64,000 nucleotides of DNA from Dendrocalamus latiflorus (GCA_017311315.1 CM029650.1:18453118-18517117), one strand, 5' to 3'. Shown: positions 36,326 to 49,627, numbered from the stretch's first letter. The notes: a model not told the origin generated them from the sequence alone. Numbers and translations: made by a program.

Positions 36326-36616
36326 TAACAAGAATGCATGCAGCTATATATATAGCTAGCTTTCTTTCGTTTCTTCCTGAATGGCTTTGGCGGGCCTGGA
36401 TTCACCGTTTGACTGTTTTCCCTTCTCTTCTGCTTGATTTTTCACTTCAGCGCATGTTTGTAGATCTGAGCTGCATGTCTGAATGTCTCTTCTTGTTCCC
36501 TAATCACTAATCATATGTGTGTACCCACATGTTGGGTTCCTTTTCTTTCTTGTTTTGCCGCGCATGCTACCGACCTAGCTACCGGTTGCATAGGGTATAC
36601 TGAACATTTGTAGGCT

Positions 36617-39600
36617 ACTAGTCATGTGCCCGTGCATTGCAACGGAAAAACAAATACAATACAAATAGCTCATTGTAATGTCCATAATCTAAGGAAAAGT
36701 AGGCAACACAAAAATTGAATGCAACATGATGAGCAGTACAATCAGGATATGGTCTTAGGGCATGCTAAGCAGAGCATACTATAGTATGTACTAATTAATG
36801 TGGCTGCATTAGTTGCTAGAATTAACCCATATTCTATTCCTTTCTATTTCTTTCTCTGTAGCAATCAAGGTTCAAATGAATCAATTATCTCATTGTTCAT
36901 TAGCTAAAGCTAGATCTGCTCAACAACAAATGACCATGCAATGATTGCTTGAAAGGTAGCTACCAGAGATAGGATAAAATTGAGACAACCGGACAAATAA
37001 TATTAGCATAGATTTTCCTCTCGGGGTTCCACAGACCACAATTGTTCTTGTTATTAGCTAGTAATTTGGTAAGGTGCAACTGTTAACACATTTATATATG
37101 CTTAAGCATGATAGACTAACCCCAATTAAAAATTTGTTTAAAAATGCAGGAGTGTCTGTGCTTAAATAATTATTTAACCACACTACTTCCAACCACCTAT
37201 CGTCAGCTTCTGGCATGCCTTCATTGGGCCATAGACGATTCAATAGGCAAATGGCAATACATTAAGATTGTCACAAGCAGGAGCAGAGTTAAGCTAATTT
37301 TGACACATAATCCTTTATTTAAGAAAGCTTGGTTTGAATAATTGAATTAATTATTTGTTCATGGGTGCACATAGAACACTTCGTTTATAAATCATTTGTT
37401 CATCACAACGACGCATCGTGTACATTAAATGGAAGGAATTTGAGAAACTGAACTTAATCCATGCATGAATACCAATAGGAACCTCTAAAAACGTAGAAAC
37501 AGCCCACACGAATTTCATACCTCAAGCCAGTTGGTTGTGTTTTTTTTTTTCGAAAAATTACATATCTAAGTGAGAGCAGAAGCAAAGGCTTTACATAAAT
37601 GAGCATTATCTAGAATTCCTGCCTGCTGGTGCTAGCTACAAACACTTATTGTGGAACAAAAATGAAGCTTTGAATTACTTTCTTTGAGCCATTAAAAACA
37701 GGAATGTTGATAGCTACATAAAAAGAACACCAATTGAATGAAAGAACAGTATGGAAACGTAACACCTGAAATTAATCTGAAGAGATTTGGTGTCATGCAT
37801 AAATTGCATCAAAAATGCACTAACCATTCATTGGGCATGAAAAGGACATAACAACATAATTCTGTAAATTAAAAAGACAATACCTAGTAGTGCCACCATA
37901 AGCAAGCATTAGATTCCATACAATAATCAAGCATACAACCACTACAATCCCTTCTCAATATCTGCCAATCCGATAAGCCATGATGTATGCAGTCCAATGC
38001 ATTTATCTTTTTTTCCTGTCTCCAAAGCAGAAAAGGAAGAGAAAGCTCAATGTAGTGTTCAATATAGTGCTCCTAGATATACATATTTCTCTGAATTTTT
38101 AGTAAGAGTAGCATTACAGGACAAAAAATTATTCTTTAACATAACTCAATAATCTCTTTTCTCTCCATCTGAACCAAACAAAAGAAAATTGGCTCTACAG
38201 TATTAATATCCTTAAAACAATAGTGGGAGCATGAAGAACACTCAGATCTGTGCATGGTGTGAACTAATAGGAGCTTGGCACCAATCTGGCACACATATCT
38301 AGAATTCAGCCGATCAATAATAATCACTAACCCTATTTTATTTGGTTGGGTGGATGTGATGGATTGAAACATGGTGAAGTTACTCCTGATGAGATTACCG
38401 CTGGAGAAGAATGGCAATCAATTTGTGCAGCATATTTTCATAACGTTCTTCTCCAAGGAAGCAAGTAAAAAGAATGCCTTTCTCACTGACTTTGCACAAA
38501 GATAAGAAATCTCGGGTTCTTAAGGCATATGATAAAATGAAATGACATTTTTTTTGTATCAGGTAATGAAGCTGACAGGACGTCATGTGGATATTAAAGT
38601 GAATGATAATATAAGTTCTTATCCGTACAACTATTAAAACTAAGTCCATACATGTGAGCAAGAAAAGAGTTATTCATAAGCAATTGAGTTCTTACCCATA
38701 CAACCATGCAGTGTCATGAGTGTTTTTAGCTCAGCTCTATGGAAAAGAGTTATATGACCATGACCAAGCACGGAAGAACCGGCGGAAAATGGCAGCAAAC
38801 GTTTCTTGGAGCTGTTCGCAAGGATCCGGCCGGCGGCAAGATTCGCTGCAAAATTCACAAACTGCGCTCGTGGGTGACAAGAGTAGGGTCGTGGGTGGCA
38901 TAGGAGGAGGGGAGGGTCGCTGACCTTGATGGGGATGCCGTCGGAGTTGGGAGTCGCCATTGCCGCCGGCGAGAGGGAGGGCGTCGAACAACAGATCCGC
39001 TCGTCGTCGCTCGGTCGTCAGGCCGGCGCCGCCCCCGCCGTCGCCTCCTTCCTCTCCTCCGCCCCCAACCGGCGCCGCCCCCGCCGTCGCCTCCTTCCTC
39101 TCCCCCGCCGCAGCCGCGCCTCCTCCTTCCTCCGCCCCCTTCCTCTCCAAGCCAGCCGCCGCCGCAGCCGCGCCTCCTCCTACCTCCGCCCCCAACCGGT
39201 GAGATGGAGGTCGCGCCGCCTCCTTCCTCCGCCCCCAACCGGCGTCGCCCCCTCCTTCCTCTCCCCCGCCGCAGCCGCGTCCTTCCTCCGCCCCCTTCCT
39301 CTCCGAGCCAGCCGCCGCCGCAGCCGCGCCTCCTCCTACCTCTGCCCCCAACCGGTTGTTGTGTGGAACTCAACCCTAGAGAGGAACTCAACTCTAGAGA
39401 GGCAAGGTATGTGTTAGATGAAACTCACCGGCTTCAGCTCCCGGTCTTTGGCCGGCGCAGCCTCTGGCGGCGCGCTCTCGACAGATCCGGGCTTCGCAGT
39501 GGCGCCGTCGAGGGAGGAGGAGCGGGAGGAGGAGGAGGAGGAGGCGGAGGCGCGGGGTAGGGGAGGAGGAGGCGGCGGCGAGAGAAGCGAGGAGGAGGCG

Positions 39601-40430
39601 GCGACGGAGCGGAGGAGGGAAGGAGGAGGCGAGGGCGGAGCGGAGGAGTGGGGGGAGGAGGAGGCGGTGGCGGAGTGGAGGAGCGGAGGAGGAGGAGGCG
39701 GAGTGGAGGAGTGGGGGGAGGAGGAGCTGGCGGCGCGGTGTGGGGAGGAGGCGGCGGCGGAGCGGAGGGCTGGCGGGGGAGGAGGCGTTGGCGGAGCGGA
39801 GGAGCGGGGGAGGAGGAGGCGTCGGTGGCGGCGGAGCGGAGAAGTGGGGGGAGGAGGAGGTGGCGGCGGCGCGGCGGATGAGGGAGGGGAGGAGGCGGCG
39901 CGGAGAACGGGAGGAGGGGAGGAGAACGTGGGGAGACGGGGGAGAAGGTGGGAGGAGGCAGCGCGGTTTCGTGAGGTGGGGGCCCACATGTAGAAGGAAG
40001 TGAGGAGGATGCGGCGGCGCGGGGCGGGGGGGGGATGAGGGCGGGAGCGCGGGCTGGCGAGGAGGGTGGGGGCGCGGAGGAGCGGCGGCGGCGCGGGGCG
40101 GGGGGGAGGGGGTGAGGGCGGGAGCGCGGGCTGGCGAGGAGGGTGGGGGTGCGGAGGAGCGGCGCGGCGGCGGAGGAGGGAGCGGAGGAGGCGCGGGCGG
40201 CGCGGTGGCGGAGGAGGCGCGGGCGACGCGGCGACGGAGGGAGGGGAGGTCGGCACGACGGCGGAGGAGGGAGGGGAGGACCTTAGGGCGGAAGAAACGA
40301 GGTGTGCGGGGGAGGCAGCCGCACGGGAATGGGGGGTGGGGGGCAGCGAACGGGTTTCGGGTGGGATGGGCTATATGTGTAGAATTGACTATCACCTTAA
40401 ACTTATCCTTTTAGGAGTAGAGATATATCA
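36617..40430. other. Possible composite repeat with GC-rich purine block
   Basis: The left edge has the motif gtcatgtgcccgtgcattgc followed by aacgg, a dispersed-repeat start I recognise from grass genomes but cannot assign to a class. Near the right edge is ccttttaggagtagagat. In between are AT-rich sequence (36.7-38.7 kb) and a strongly strand-biased GC-rich block (38.95-40.35 kb; C-rich then ggaggaggaggcgg-type repeats). On the minus strand at 38960 there is MATPNSDGIPIK followed by a GT donor-like gtcagc, which may be a captured first exon. No TSD was found and the unit may be two separate repeats. The long ORFs are low-complexity artefacts. Confidence 0.35.
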
Positions 40431-42717
40431 GTTCAGTATAGCGTCATTGGTGATCCCGGAAAATCACGATGGAAAATCCATCGAAATAGCCCACCTCAAC
40501 ATCTAGTTAGTTGAAATCAAACTTTGGCCGCTAGCTAGAAAATCGAGGTGGCACACCAGTTGCATTATCCAGCTAGCGGTTGTCATTTTGTCATGGACTT
40601 GGTTGGCCACAATTTAATTAGTTAATATTTCGCAAAAAAAAAAGAACTAGAACCTCATTGGACAAGAAATCTTACAAAATTTTGGCAGCAAGCTAGCCAA
40701 GTGCGCGCATGCTAGTTTTGGTTAATGTTACAAAATTCAACTGTTGGCTTCAAACCAAACAGACCTGACATATATACATGCATCATCACAGTTAAACTGC
40801 ATGAGCCTATGTAATTACATAGGAGATATAGCTTACATGGTTGTCCTAAACGTAGGCTAATTTAATTTTCTCAGCACAATGAAATTTCAATTTCATAGGA
40901 AAACAAACGTTTCTGAACCTCATCATCCAAACCGTATCCAATGGGTGGCTGTACACTCACTGTTGATCCTGATAATCCCCGGCCCGATGTTTATCTCCTC
41001 TTAATCCCCCAAAATCTTGTGATTGTAACAACATGATAAGACCACTCAAAAACGTTGGTAATCACAAGATTAATGTGGTCGCCGTGCACCGGATTATTGG
41101 GACCGTATGGCTAAATTGGGACCAGCTCGATCGATCACTATAGAGAAGTATACCATAAAACTCAAGGGAGTATATGCATCATCCAATTTGTTGCCTTGTC
41201 CCAATCCATATGTATCTCTTTCTACTGCTTCGTTCTCTTTCTCTTTTTTTTTTTTTCCTTTTCGTTTTTCAGACTTTTCAAATGGTTGTGTCGCTTTAAT
41301 TGGTTTGTTGTTCGTACACTGTTTGGGACCAAAATGTATGTCATGGGTAAGCGTACCAATCAGCGTACCTTATCTTGTCGGGAAGGTATACTTGGCATGT
41401 CTAGTTTATTGGCACATTTGTCACCAAAAAAAGAACTTAATGTATAATATGCCTACAGTGTCATTGGTTATATATCGGTTGGGTTTTTTTGGGGCTATGA
41501 CTGTCTTTTGGCTTATGTTTTTGAATTTCGACTGTTCACGAGAGACAGTACGTAGAAGAAAACAGTCGTATGCGATTTTAGCCAGTATATTTAAATTCGG
41601 TATAGTGTTTATTATAATTTACCTATAGACCCGTCTTAAAAAGACACACGTTTAAAAGATAGTTACTGTAGCAGAAAGTGATAAACCAAAACCAAAGCTA
41701 AAAAGAACCTAGCCAATTGTATGACCGAATAAATGTAGCGTAAAAAGTATAGCAAGAGTGGCAACATGCTCAGATTGCAAAGAAGGCATAGAAAATGTAT
41801 GCACAAAATGTTCCACGCATTTGTTGTGGCACACTATAGCGCCACGGATAGAATTTCAAATATATCCTGACGCGTTGTTGTGAAACAAAAATCAGGTGAC
41901 AACCAGGACGAAAATTCTAGCACAAAGAACTCTGGTTTAACATTTTGAATTTGAACAAACGAACGGATGGAACAGTAATTCCGATGGACAACCCCAGACA
42001 ATCTTTTCGAATTCAAATGGCAGTATGAATTTCAAGAAAATTGGCTAGTTTATGTACCGTGCAAGGAGTGAAATTTTCGTTGAATCCGGTTTTTGAAACC
42101 TTGGCCACAAGTTGAAGATAAGCCTCATCAGTTGAAGCAATTACCCTGTTTAGCCATTTTGTTGCTCAGCGGTAACTGGCAAGAGTCACTGTAGATTACA
42201 GACCACGAGGCGAAATGTTACTGAATGATGTCAATATTGTGTTATTCGTAAAAAAAATTGCATGGTGTAATAAAATGGCGATCCTTTTATTTTGTTTACA
42301 TAAGTACATGACAATATATTATAACCCCGTATTACCATTTTCTTTCGTTCTCATTTTGGATATATATGTGGCTAGGTTTTGTTAGTTATGGGTATGTTAC
42401 TTGCAAGGGAGGTCACAGGAGACTTTTTAGTGTTAACTCCAACTGATCATTTCCTTGTCTTTAAGATACCTTAACAATCATCCTCTAAACAAAGATACCT
42501 TAATTAACACCATCTTTTATAGTTTAGTTCCAAAGGGGTGAGCTTTAGCGTCAGCTTTAGTTAGATTTGGTTAGTTGGATCAATAACAAACTAAGTGTAC
42601 TTTGCCTTCAAAGTGTTGTCTTATGTGCAAAAGGAGTGTAAGCCTTCCCTGTTGGTTCTCGTAGTTCCATTCTGTTTTGTTCTATGGTGGGGCCCATCAG
42701 GCACTAATATGTATTGC

Positions 42718-42718
<1 letters not shown>
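40431..42718. other. Spacer with one MITE, no gene recognised
   Basis: AT-rich sequence. The ORF at 41107-41628 runs through a poly-T tract and into the M1 MITE and has no domain, so it is not called. Confidence 0.4.
41491..41712 (+). mobile_element. MITE, family M1 (copy 4)
   Basis: Runs from ggctatgactgtcttttggc, through ttcacgagagacagtacgta and aatttacctatagacccgtc, to aaaaccaaagctaaaaagaa. It has the same order of blocks as the copies at 11.9 and 28.6 kb. Confidence 0.55.

Positions 42719-42799
<81 letters not shown>
42719..42799. repeat. (TA)40 microsatellite
   Basis: Perfect TA run of about 80 bases directly abutting a MITE. Confidence 0.98.
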
Positions 42800-42802
<3 letters not shown>

Positions 42803-43172
42803 AATACTTTTTACTCTCGGGTGTAATTACACCCGCCTCTAATATACTACCTAAACAAACTTGAAATACTCCTTTATCACTTTAGGTATAGTCATATACT
42901 AATTATAAGATACTCCAATATGAACCATACGAAAAAATTGCAAGGGAGTCCATAGTTTTTAGCATATTTTATAAATACCTTCATATACGCACGTAAAAAG
43001 GAGTATGTCAAAAAAAATATACATACCACCTCTGAAAATTTGTTCATACTACCTATATGGTCTTAAATACTCGTATACTACATGTACATACCCTCCGTTA
43101 CGCAAGATACTCCCTACGTTGTGAGATACGACATAGGGTGTAATTACATCCGGGAGTAGAAAAGAGGCTTCC
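42800..43172. mobile_element. MITE embedded in TA repeat (Micron-like)
   Basis: Inverted ends: ttttactctcgggtgtaatt at about 42810 and, reverse-complemented, cttttctactcccggatgta at about 43165, both running into gtaattacaccc. The element abuts a long (TA)n on the left and tatata(ca)n on the right. Insertion into TA microsatellites is the known habit of rice Micron elements. The family match is inferred from this habit and not from sequence comparison. Confidence 0.6.
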
Positions 43173-43333
43173 TATATACACACACACACACACACGACAA
43201 ACCCGTTAACATTCATTAATTCAAAATATCAGCGATTTAGAAAGGAAGTCATTGATTTAGCATACTGAATCAATCATAAATAGAAAGTCTTAATCATGGA
43301 GCCTAAGCATCATAATGCCTCTATTATTTATAC

Positions 43334-43337
<4 letters not shown>

Positions 43338-43367
<30 letters not shown>

Positions 43368-43412
43368 TGTATGTATGTATGTATGTATGTATGTATGTAT
43401 GTATGTATGTAT
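43338..43412. repeat. (ATGT)n microsatellite
   Basis: About 18 units of ATGT/TATG, 170 bp right of the TA-flanked MITE. Confidence 0.98.
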
Positions 43413-43647
43413 GCTCATTTCTTTAGGTTTTCAGGATGGCTATGGTGCAATAATATAATCTCTTTTGTCCACATTTCCTCGCCGCAGGATTGCTTTGGGA
43501 TTCGTGCCCCTTCCAGATAGGTTTCACTTTGTCCCTACCTGATTTGGGTGGCTGGCAAGTGGCGATGATGTGGCAGCACTGTACAAAGCGGCCATCGAGT
43601 CAACAGCAGTCGGTGGTAAACCTAGTGGGAGAGGCCACGATGCCAGC

Positions 43648-43833
43648 GACAAATTGAGGGAGTTCAATTGTTTCTTGTGATTTTTTTTTGTTAAATTCTA
43701 GCGTTGTAAATGGTGCCTAATTGTGGTAGAGGAGTGAGACAAATTGAGACCTCGGAGTTGAATTGTTCCCTATGAATTTTTTGGTTAAATTCTAGCGTTA
43801 TAAATGGGGTCTAATTGTGGCACAGGGGTGAGT
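43648..43833. repeat. 90-96 bp tandem duplication
   Basis: Two imperfect units both start gacaaattgag and contain ttaaattctagcgtt and taaatgg, then ctaattgtgg. The second unit is slightly longer. No gene was recognised in the surrounding 43.4-44.6 kb. Confidence 0.85.
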
Positions 43834-44616
43834 GACACTAATGTCGAAGGGAAAGGAGTTGTGGCTTCATTATTTGTCATGCATTTATCTCCTTATTTCT
43901 TCAAGAACCGATCGAATATTTCAATCCAAACTCATGAATAAATAGTACCAAGGACTATCTTTACAGAGCTGGGCTTGTGCAGCAGGCCGGACATAATAGG
44001 TTCCATAACTTGGCTGATGGATTATCTTGAGTTAAAAGTTTGTTTGGTTTAAAATTCTCAAAATAAAACTTTCTTCAAAAAAATTCTCAAAAGAAAAAAA
44101 AAAGAAAAGATGAGATGTCCAGCTGGTAACACCTTCTAGTCATTTAAGGGCTTAAAGGCCCAAAGGCTCCTTTTGGTGTCCAAGGCCAGTTCTTCTCAAG
44201 GGCCTGCAATGGCTACCAGTGGGCTAAATCACAATGCAACATCAGGCCAGCACAGATGACACAGCAAACAATGATCAGCGGAGCTGAAAGAGTGCCTGGA
44301 TAACTCAACAATAGATTGCTTCAAACATTGTATGTGTTGCTTCAGCATCATCAAATGCCATGATGCTCAAAAGGAAACAACCACTATGATGGTTACTCGA
44401 AGCAAATTCACAAAGATGGCCGGGATTTCATGGTACCAGTTCAGAGGAGCCTTGCACAAACTGCGCAACTGGTGGAAAATGTAAACAAACTAGTGATAAT
44501 CACACAACAGCTACAAAGAATTGTACAAACGGATAGCGGTTTTCCGACATGGCAGAGGAAGGAATGGTTTCACTCTTAATTATCTCTCCATGTACACTAG
44601 TGTACACCATTTCTTC

Positions 44617-47600
44617 TTATTCCAGCTTCTCAAGCTCACCCATTCTCTCTATGATTGCCTGAAGAAAACGCAAGGGACATTAATTATTACAAAGTGTAAC
44701 ACAGAAAACCATGTCGTTCTCTTTACCATCCTAGCATGACTATGGTCAAGAAAAAGTTATACTGATACCATCTGAATGCTGCATAAAATGCATATGCTAT
44801 GTATAGTTTCAATTTTTCATAAGTTAATTATGTTACATGACATCACTTACAAAATTTGCTAATTAATTTTCATAACTTAATTATGTTACATCACATGCTG
44901 AAAAAAAAAGAAACTTGCATCAATGTTATAACAACAAACACACCAAGATACATAGTTAACAGCAATATGTATTATGGCAGAAAAAAGATATACCTTTTTG
45001 CTTGTTTCTTGAAGCTCTCCAGCAAGAATAAACTCATCTAATATCAAGTAAACCTACAAAGTATACACGTGTCAGAAAAGTTAGAAAGATAAGTGAAACA
45101 TTTGATAACATAGAAAAACAAGAGGATGGATGTAGCACGCTTGTTGGTGTATGCGATAAATTGTGTGTACTTAAGCCTGATCTTTGCTAAAACAAAAGGA
45201 AAGACAGAGATAGGGATAGGGACTTAGAGATTGCTTTGAGTTGGACAGAGTTTGTGAGCGAATAAAAAAGATTTCACACGTTTAAAACCACTTTAAACAA
45301 GATATTGTTGGACATAGCATGAAATAAGAAAATGAAATTTAAAAATGAATCCCGGCCATAAGAAAATTTTATCCAAAGATTAGAATATCATCAGAATAAT
45401 TTAGTTCAGATATTTTACTTTGCTTTAAAAAGATGAAAACTAAAATTACAATTGGTCAAATTTGGTTCAGATAGTAGTTAAAACCAAATTAATAATGTTA
45501 ACCTTCCCAAATTCAGTTTAGAGCATATTTTTGTGAGATTTGAACATACGCTGCATTATTGTCTAACGCAAATACAATTTAAACTTTGACCAGGTTTGGC
45601 AAGGATTGAAAATATGAATTTGAATACTGCATAGTACCTGCACATTATCATATTTAATATTTATCAATGTACAAATAAAGTTGTCTTAGAATATATTAAA
45701 TGGCATAGTGCAAATTTAGAATGTACACATCATCATTGAATTACCACAGCACCCATCTCATTTTACATCATTCATCTTGTATTCTTGACTGATAATCAAG
45801 AAAGTGCTATCAACTTAGCATCAGAGTATCAGACATAACTGAAAAGCAATGAAAGGTTGTTAAGTTCAGGTTAGGTTACTGGTGTTATCTTTTCAGAAGT
45901 AATATAAATATATTATACATTGTTCTCAGCTGTACAATGACCCTGATTTATAATCCAGGTACAGTTCTCTATCAAGGTGTAAACTACATAACAGACAAGT
46001 AAATACAAAAAATATGCCAGCACAAGTAAATATACACAAGTGCAGGATAACTTTGACTAATTCCGTTCCAATAGCAGAACTAATCGGGTAAGAGAATATT
46101 TAGATAAAAATATGATGGCCAAGTAATTTTCATTTTTTTCTTTAAACACAAGAAAGGAGTGAGATAAAATCATAAGATAAAATCATAAGTATTGAAGTGA
46201 TACAGGACTAGCCTGTTGACAAATAGCTGTTACCTTGTGGAAATTAAATACTAAATCGAGTTCACACACATTGCTGAAGAAATGGTCCAATATCTCGACA
46301 AACAAGTGGATACATTCCAAGTATGCCAACTCATTGTCAGTGATATCCACACACATTGAGAAGAAAAGTCCTGCATATCTCCTGTAGATAACTTTGTGTG
46401 TGCGGAACTGCACGAAAAGTTTCACATTAATTAAAACAAAGAAAATGAATAGCTCAAAGTCAGTACCAATAAACATATACCAAACACTGCTGTCAGAAGT
46501 AACATTTTAACACTCTAAGGGCTCCTACTGTGCACTACAAAGTTATAGAACCAGTCATCAAACAAACAAAGAATGGAAATTACATTTTGCCAATCTCCTC
46601 TGTTAGCAGTGTATTACAGCTAGGTTCATAAATTGAATAAGCCTGATGCAACAGAAAATTTTACAATGCTATGTTTAAGAGCTTTAGGATCTCTAGATTA
46701 GTCATCTAGTAATATTATTAACTTGAATATTCAGATAACTAATCCTGGTCAAGACCCAATAGGCCAATACTACCTCATAAAATAAACATACCAAGTGGCA
46801 AGTGATGAATCGTGAAAACAATAAGCAACTTGTCATTCAAGGGGACTCTTCTTTTCAGTTTTAAAAACTGCTTTTTGGCTTTTCTACAGTAACTAGCTTT
46901 CAAAAGGAGTGTCTTTTTAGAGCAGAGTCTATAAGTTGATTGTAATATACACTATACCGACTTTATTTATATCGGTCAAAACCATACGCAAGTTTCTGTT
47001 ACTCCATACTCTCTCTCATGAACAGCCCAAAAGCCATATACGGCAGCCAAAAGCCATAAGTCGAAGTCAAAAAAAAAAACAAGGCACTTATGATATCTAT
47101 TTTATGGATTGATTTATTTTCGCTACTCCAAATCAGCTGCAAGAGTACACTTGATTTTATTCTTAAAATTTTTTAAAGCCAAATCTATCTATCACTTCAG
47201 ATTTTTTAGGGGTTTCTCTGCAGGTTTATCATAGTTGGATTTTTTGTTGTTACAAGTGGGATTCTGAAAGAATAAAAACTGAGCAGCCAAGAGGTACATA
47301 TATCAGCAAATCAAAAAGTAGTGTAGAGTACAAAGGTGAAAAACCTCATCTTGTGATCCAAAAGAAAAGTTGTACACCGATGATAGACAACCTTTTTCAT
47401 TGGCTATTCACATATCTATCTTACATTTCTATCCTAATAACTGTTCTTCTAAATCAACATTAAGTCAGTAAGCAAGGTTTGATCTTGCTTTTTCTATCTG
47501 TGTAAGAAAACACAAATCATGTTTCTGACAAGACTTGCACATGTAAATTTGGCAAAATGGACATTCCATCTCAATTTGGATTCACTATTCCTTGAGCTAT

Positions 47601-48711
47601 TCATGCTACCCAATGAATCCAGATGTGCATGCATGATAGCATGAGAATTAGCCAGGGTTCACTAAAAGAAAGGTGTACGATAAGTGCGCCGGAACCCATT
47701 AGCTTGACTCGGGAGATTTATTAGCGGATTTCACATTACTTAGCAAGTCTGTGATAAATGTACCATACTTCCATTTAATTTGGCGACTTGATGGCACCAT
47801 TACAAATAACAACAAAAATACTCATAAACAGCATTCTAAATCATTGATTATTGCAAAATCACATGTCGCTTCACGAACTATATACCCTTATCAATACACC
47901 TAGCTCTCCCCCACAACCTCGCTGACCAAGATTGAATCTCTAACAAACTCTGCCAAGTGCAAAGAACAATAGATAGAGTACGACCCCAGCAGTATCACCC
48001 TCAATCACTCAATCTTCCCAGTATAGAAAAACCACCACACTCAACACGTAGATACTTGCATCATTGAATCTAACCAGAAGAAACAGCCAAGCCAAAAAGG
48101 CACAGCCTTTCCAACTGCCATTCCATGTGCATGAATCACCTAAATCCAACAGCATCTACAGTTGTACATCGATTGAATTCATTCTATCCTCTGTTCGGTC
48201 CTGATCAAGAACTCGGAGCCGTACTCAATTCTAAATTACCCCAACTGAGCAAAAGCAAAGATCTTTACGCTAGTTTCGCCCACGTGTCTAACTTCGCCTG
48301 ACGAGACAAACCATGCCCTCCCCAGCGTCAAATCCAAATCAAGAACTCACTCACCTCAACGAAGTTAGTGAACTTGGGGTCCCGGTTGACCACCAGCCGA
48401 TGCACCTGAGAGAGAAAGCACACAACCAATAACGATTAATCAATACCCAACCAAAATCGAAGCCCCAAAAGATCAAATCTTTCTCAGCGCCAAGGCCTCG
48501 CCCTCACCTCGTACTCGACCTTGTGCTTCTCCGAGTCCTCGAGCGGGACGTAGTACTTGGCCAGCCGCGTCTTCCCCTGCCGATTCTGCAGCAGTATGAA
48601 CCGGATCTGCAACGAGGCCAGATCGAACGAAGATTAGGAAAGAATCGAAGGTTTGGTCCGGTGGGATCAAGGAAGAGGAACTGGAGCCGCTGAATGCGGG
48701 ATCGTTACCAT
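44617..48711 (-). CDS. AP2S: AP-2 complex subunit sigma (clathrin adaptor small chain)
   Basis: Six coding exons on the minus strand: 48709-48711 (ATG only), 48508-48606, 48355-48405, 46234-46407, 44994-45053 and 44617-44658 (stop TAA 44617-44619). All introns are GT-AG and together the exons encode 142 residues, the usual length of sigma-2. Landmarks in order are IRFILLQNRQGKTRLAKYY, VHRLVVNRDPKFTNFVE, FRTHKVIYRRYAGLFF, DITDNELAYLECIHLFVEIL, VYLILDEFILAGELQ and AIIERMGELEKLE. The protein forms the AP-2 core with alpha, beta and mu chains at the plasma membrane and helps bind dileucine cargo for clathrin-mediated endocytosis. The whole sequence is a clathrin-adaptor small-chain (longin-type) domain, with no breaks. 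The 5' exons are GC-rich; intron 3 (46408-48354) is 1.9 kb and holds an M1 MITE. The start codon is followed at once by the splice donor gtaacg. Confidence 0.97.
46838..47088 (-). mobile_element. MITE, family M1 (copy 5) in AP2S intron 3
   Basis: Reverse-oriented copy: cttttcagttttaaaaactg at one end, then ttacagtaactagctt-like sequence, tatacactataccgacttta, and cagcccaaaagccatatacg at the other end. It shares tatacactata(a/c)(t/c)gacttta and tttatatcggt with the partial block near 27.9 kb. Confidence 0.6.
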
Positions 48712-49627
48712 GGTGGATGATGACAACGATGCTGCTCGAGGATTCGCGAGATTTGGGGCGCGATTTGGAGCTGGGAGGAGTTTTCTTTTTGGGTTGGGGA
48801 CGCAAAGCCTGCCTGCTGAGAAGTCCCCTCTTCGGCCAGCTATTTCTACTTCCGAGGGTTATTTTGACCTGTACCATTTCCACTGGATTTTTTTTAATCT
48901 TTTTTCTTTAAGCTTGTTTGGAGCACAAAATTTCATAAGAAATTCGCAGCAAACAATCCAATTTCCATAGAAATACATAAAAAAAACTTGCTTGTAATGG
49001 TTAAAAACCTAATTTGTAATTGTTTAAATTCGCAGCGAACACAAACTTTTAATTACTTTTTAGTAAGTTTCATACTATCTAAGTACAACGCCTCGGTTCC
49101 AAATAGTCTTACGTTTACACGTGCATGTCGGATAAACCACGAACTCGCACATCCTATTTACGTCTTCGTTTAGGCTTCGCGTAAAAGGGTTAACCCTAAG
49201 GTTAAAATACTTTTAGCAATAGAGAATATATTGTAGTGAAATTCTCATTCAACTAGCAAGGTGGGACTAAATCTCAACACTTGCACTCATACCCCTACAT
49301 GGGGCCATGTTAGGTTCAATTCATCTTTCTATTTAGGCGGGACCTCAGGCTAAGGTATTTGTGCTTGAGTTGCAGACACTCTAGGTCTAAACGTCTAGTT
49401 TTCTAGTTAATTTTTAGCTTCAATTTCTTTCTAATAAATTATAGCCAAAAGTTATAAGACGTAATCTCCTATCCTCCGTCACTCAACGGTGGGCTGCCAA
49501 AAGCAAAAGTTTCAGGACATAATCCGTGAGCTGCCCAGATGTTGTATGCGGTACGCCGCAAGAGGATGCATAACCTCTCTAATCGGAGTTGCACAAATCT
49601 TGAAGTATTTGAAGTAGTAAGTTATTA
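48712..49627. other. Upstream region of AP2S and spacer
   Basis: The part next to 48712 should hold the 5' UTR and promoter of the minus-strand AP2S gene; no TATA box stands out. The rest is AT-rich spacer with no gene seen. Confidence 0.4.

Larger units (their letters stand above)
34257..36600. other. Intergenic, no gene recognised
   Basis: AT-rich spacer with two microsatellites. ORFs are short and have no recognisable domain. Confidence 0.45.

Noticed and set aside
39394..40395. 333-codon minus-strand ORF rich in Pro, Ser and Leu
   Set aside because: A translation of ggaggaggagg-type simple repeats; overlapping frames are equally open and no domain is present.
41107..41628. 173-codon ORF with hydrophobic segments
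   Set aside because: It runs through a poly-T tract and into a MITE; the membrane-like character comes from T-rich codons.
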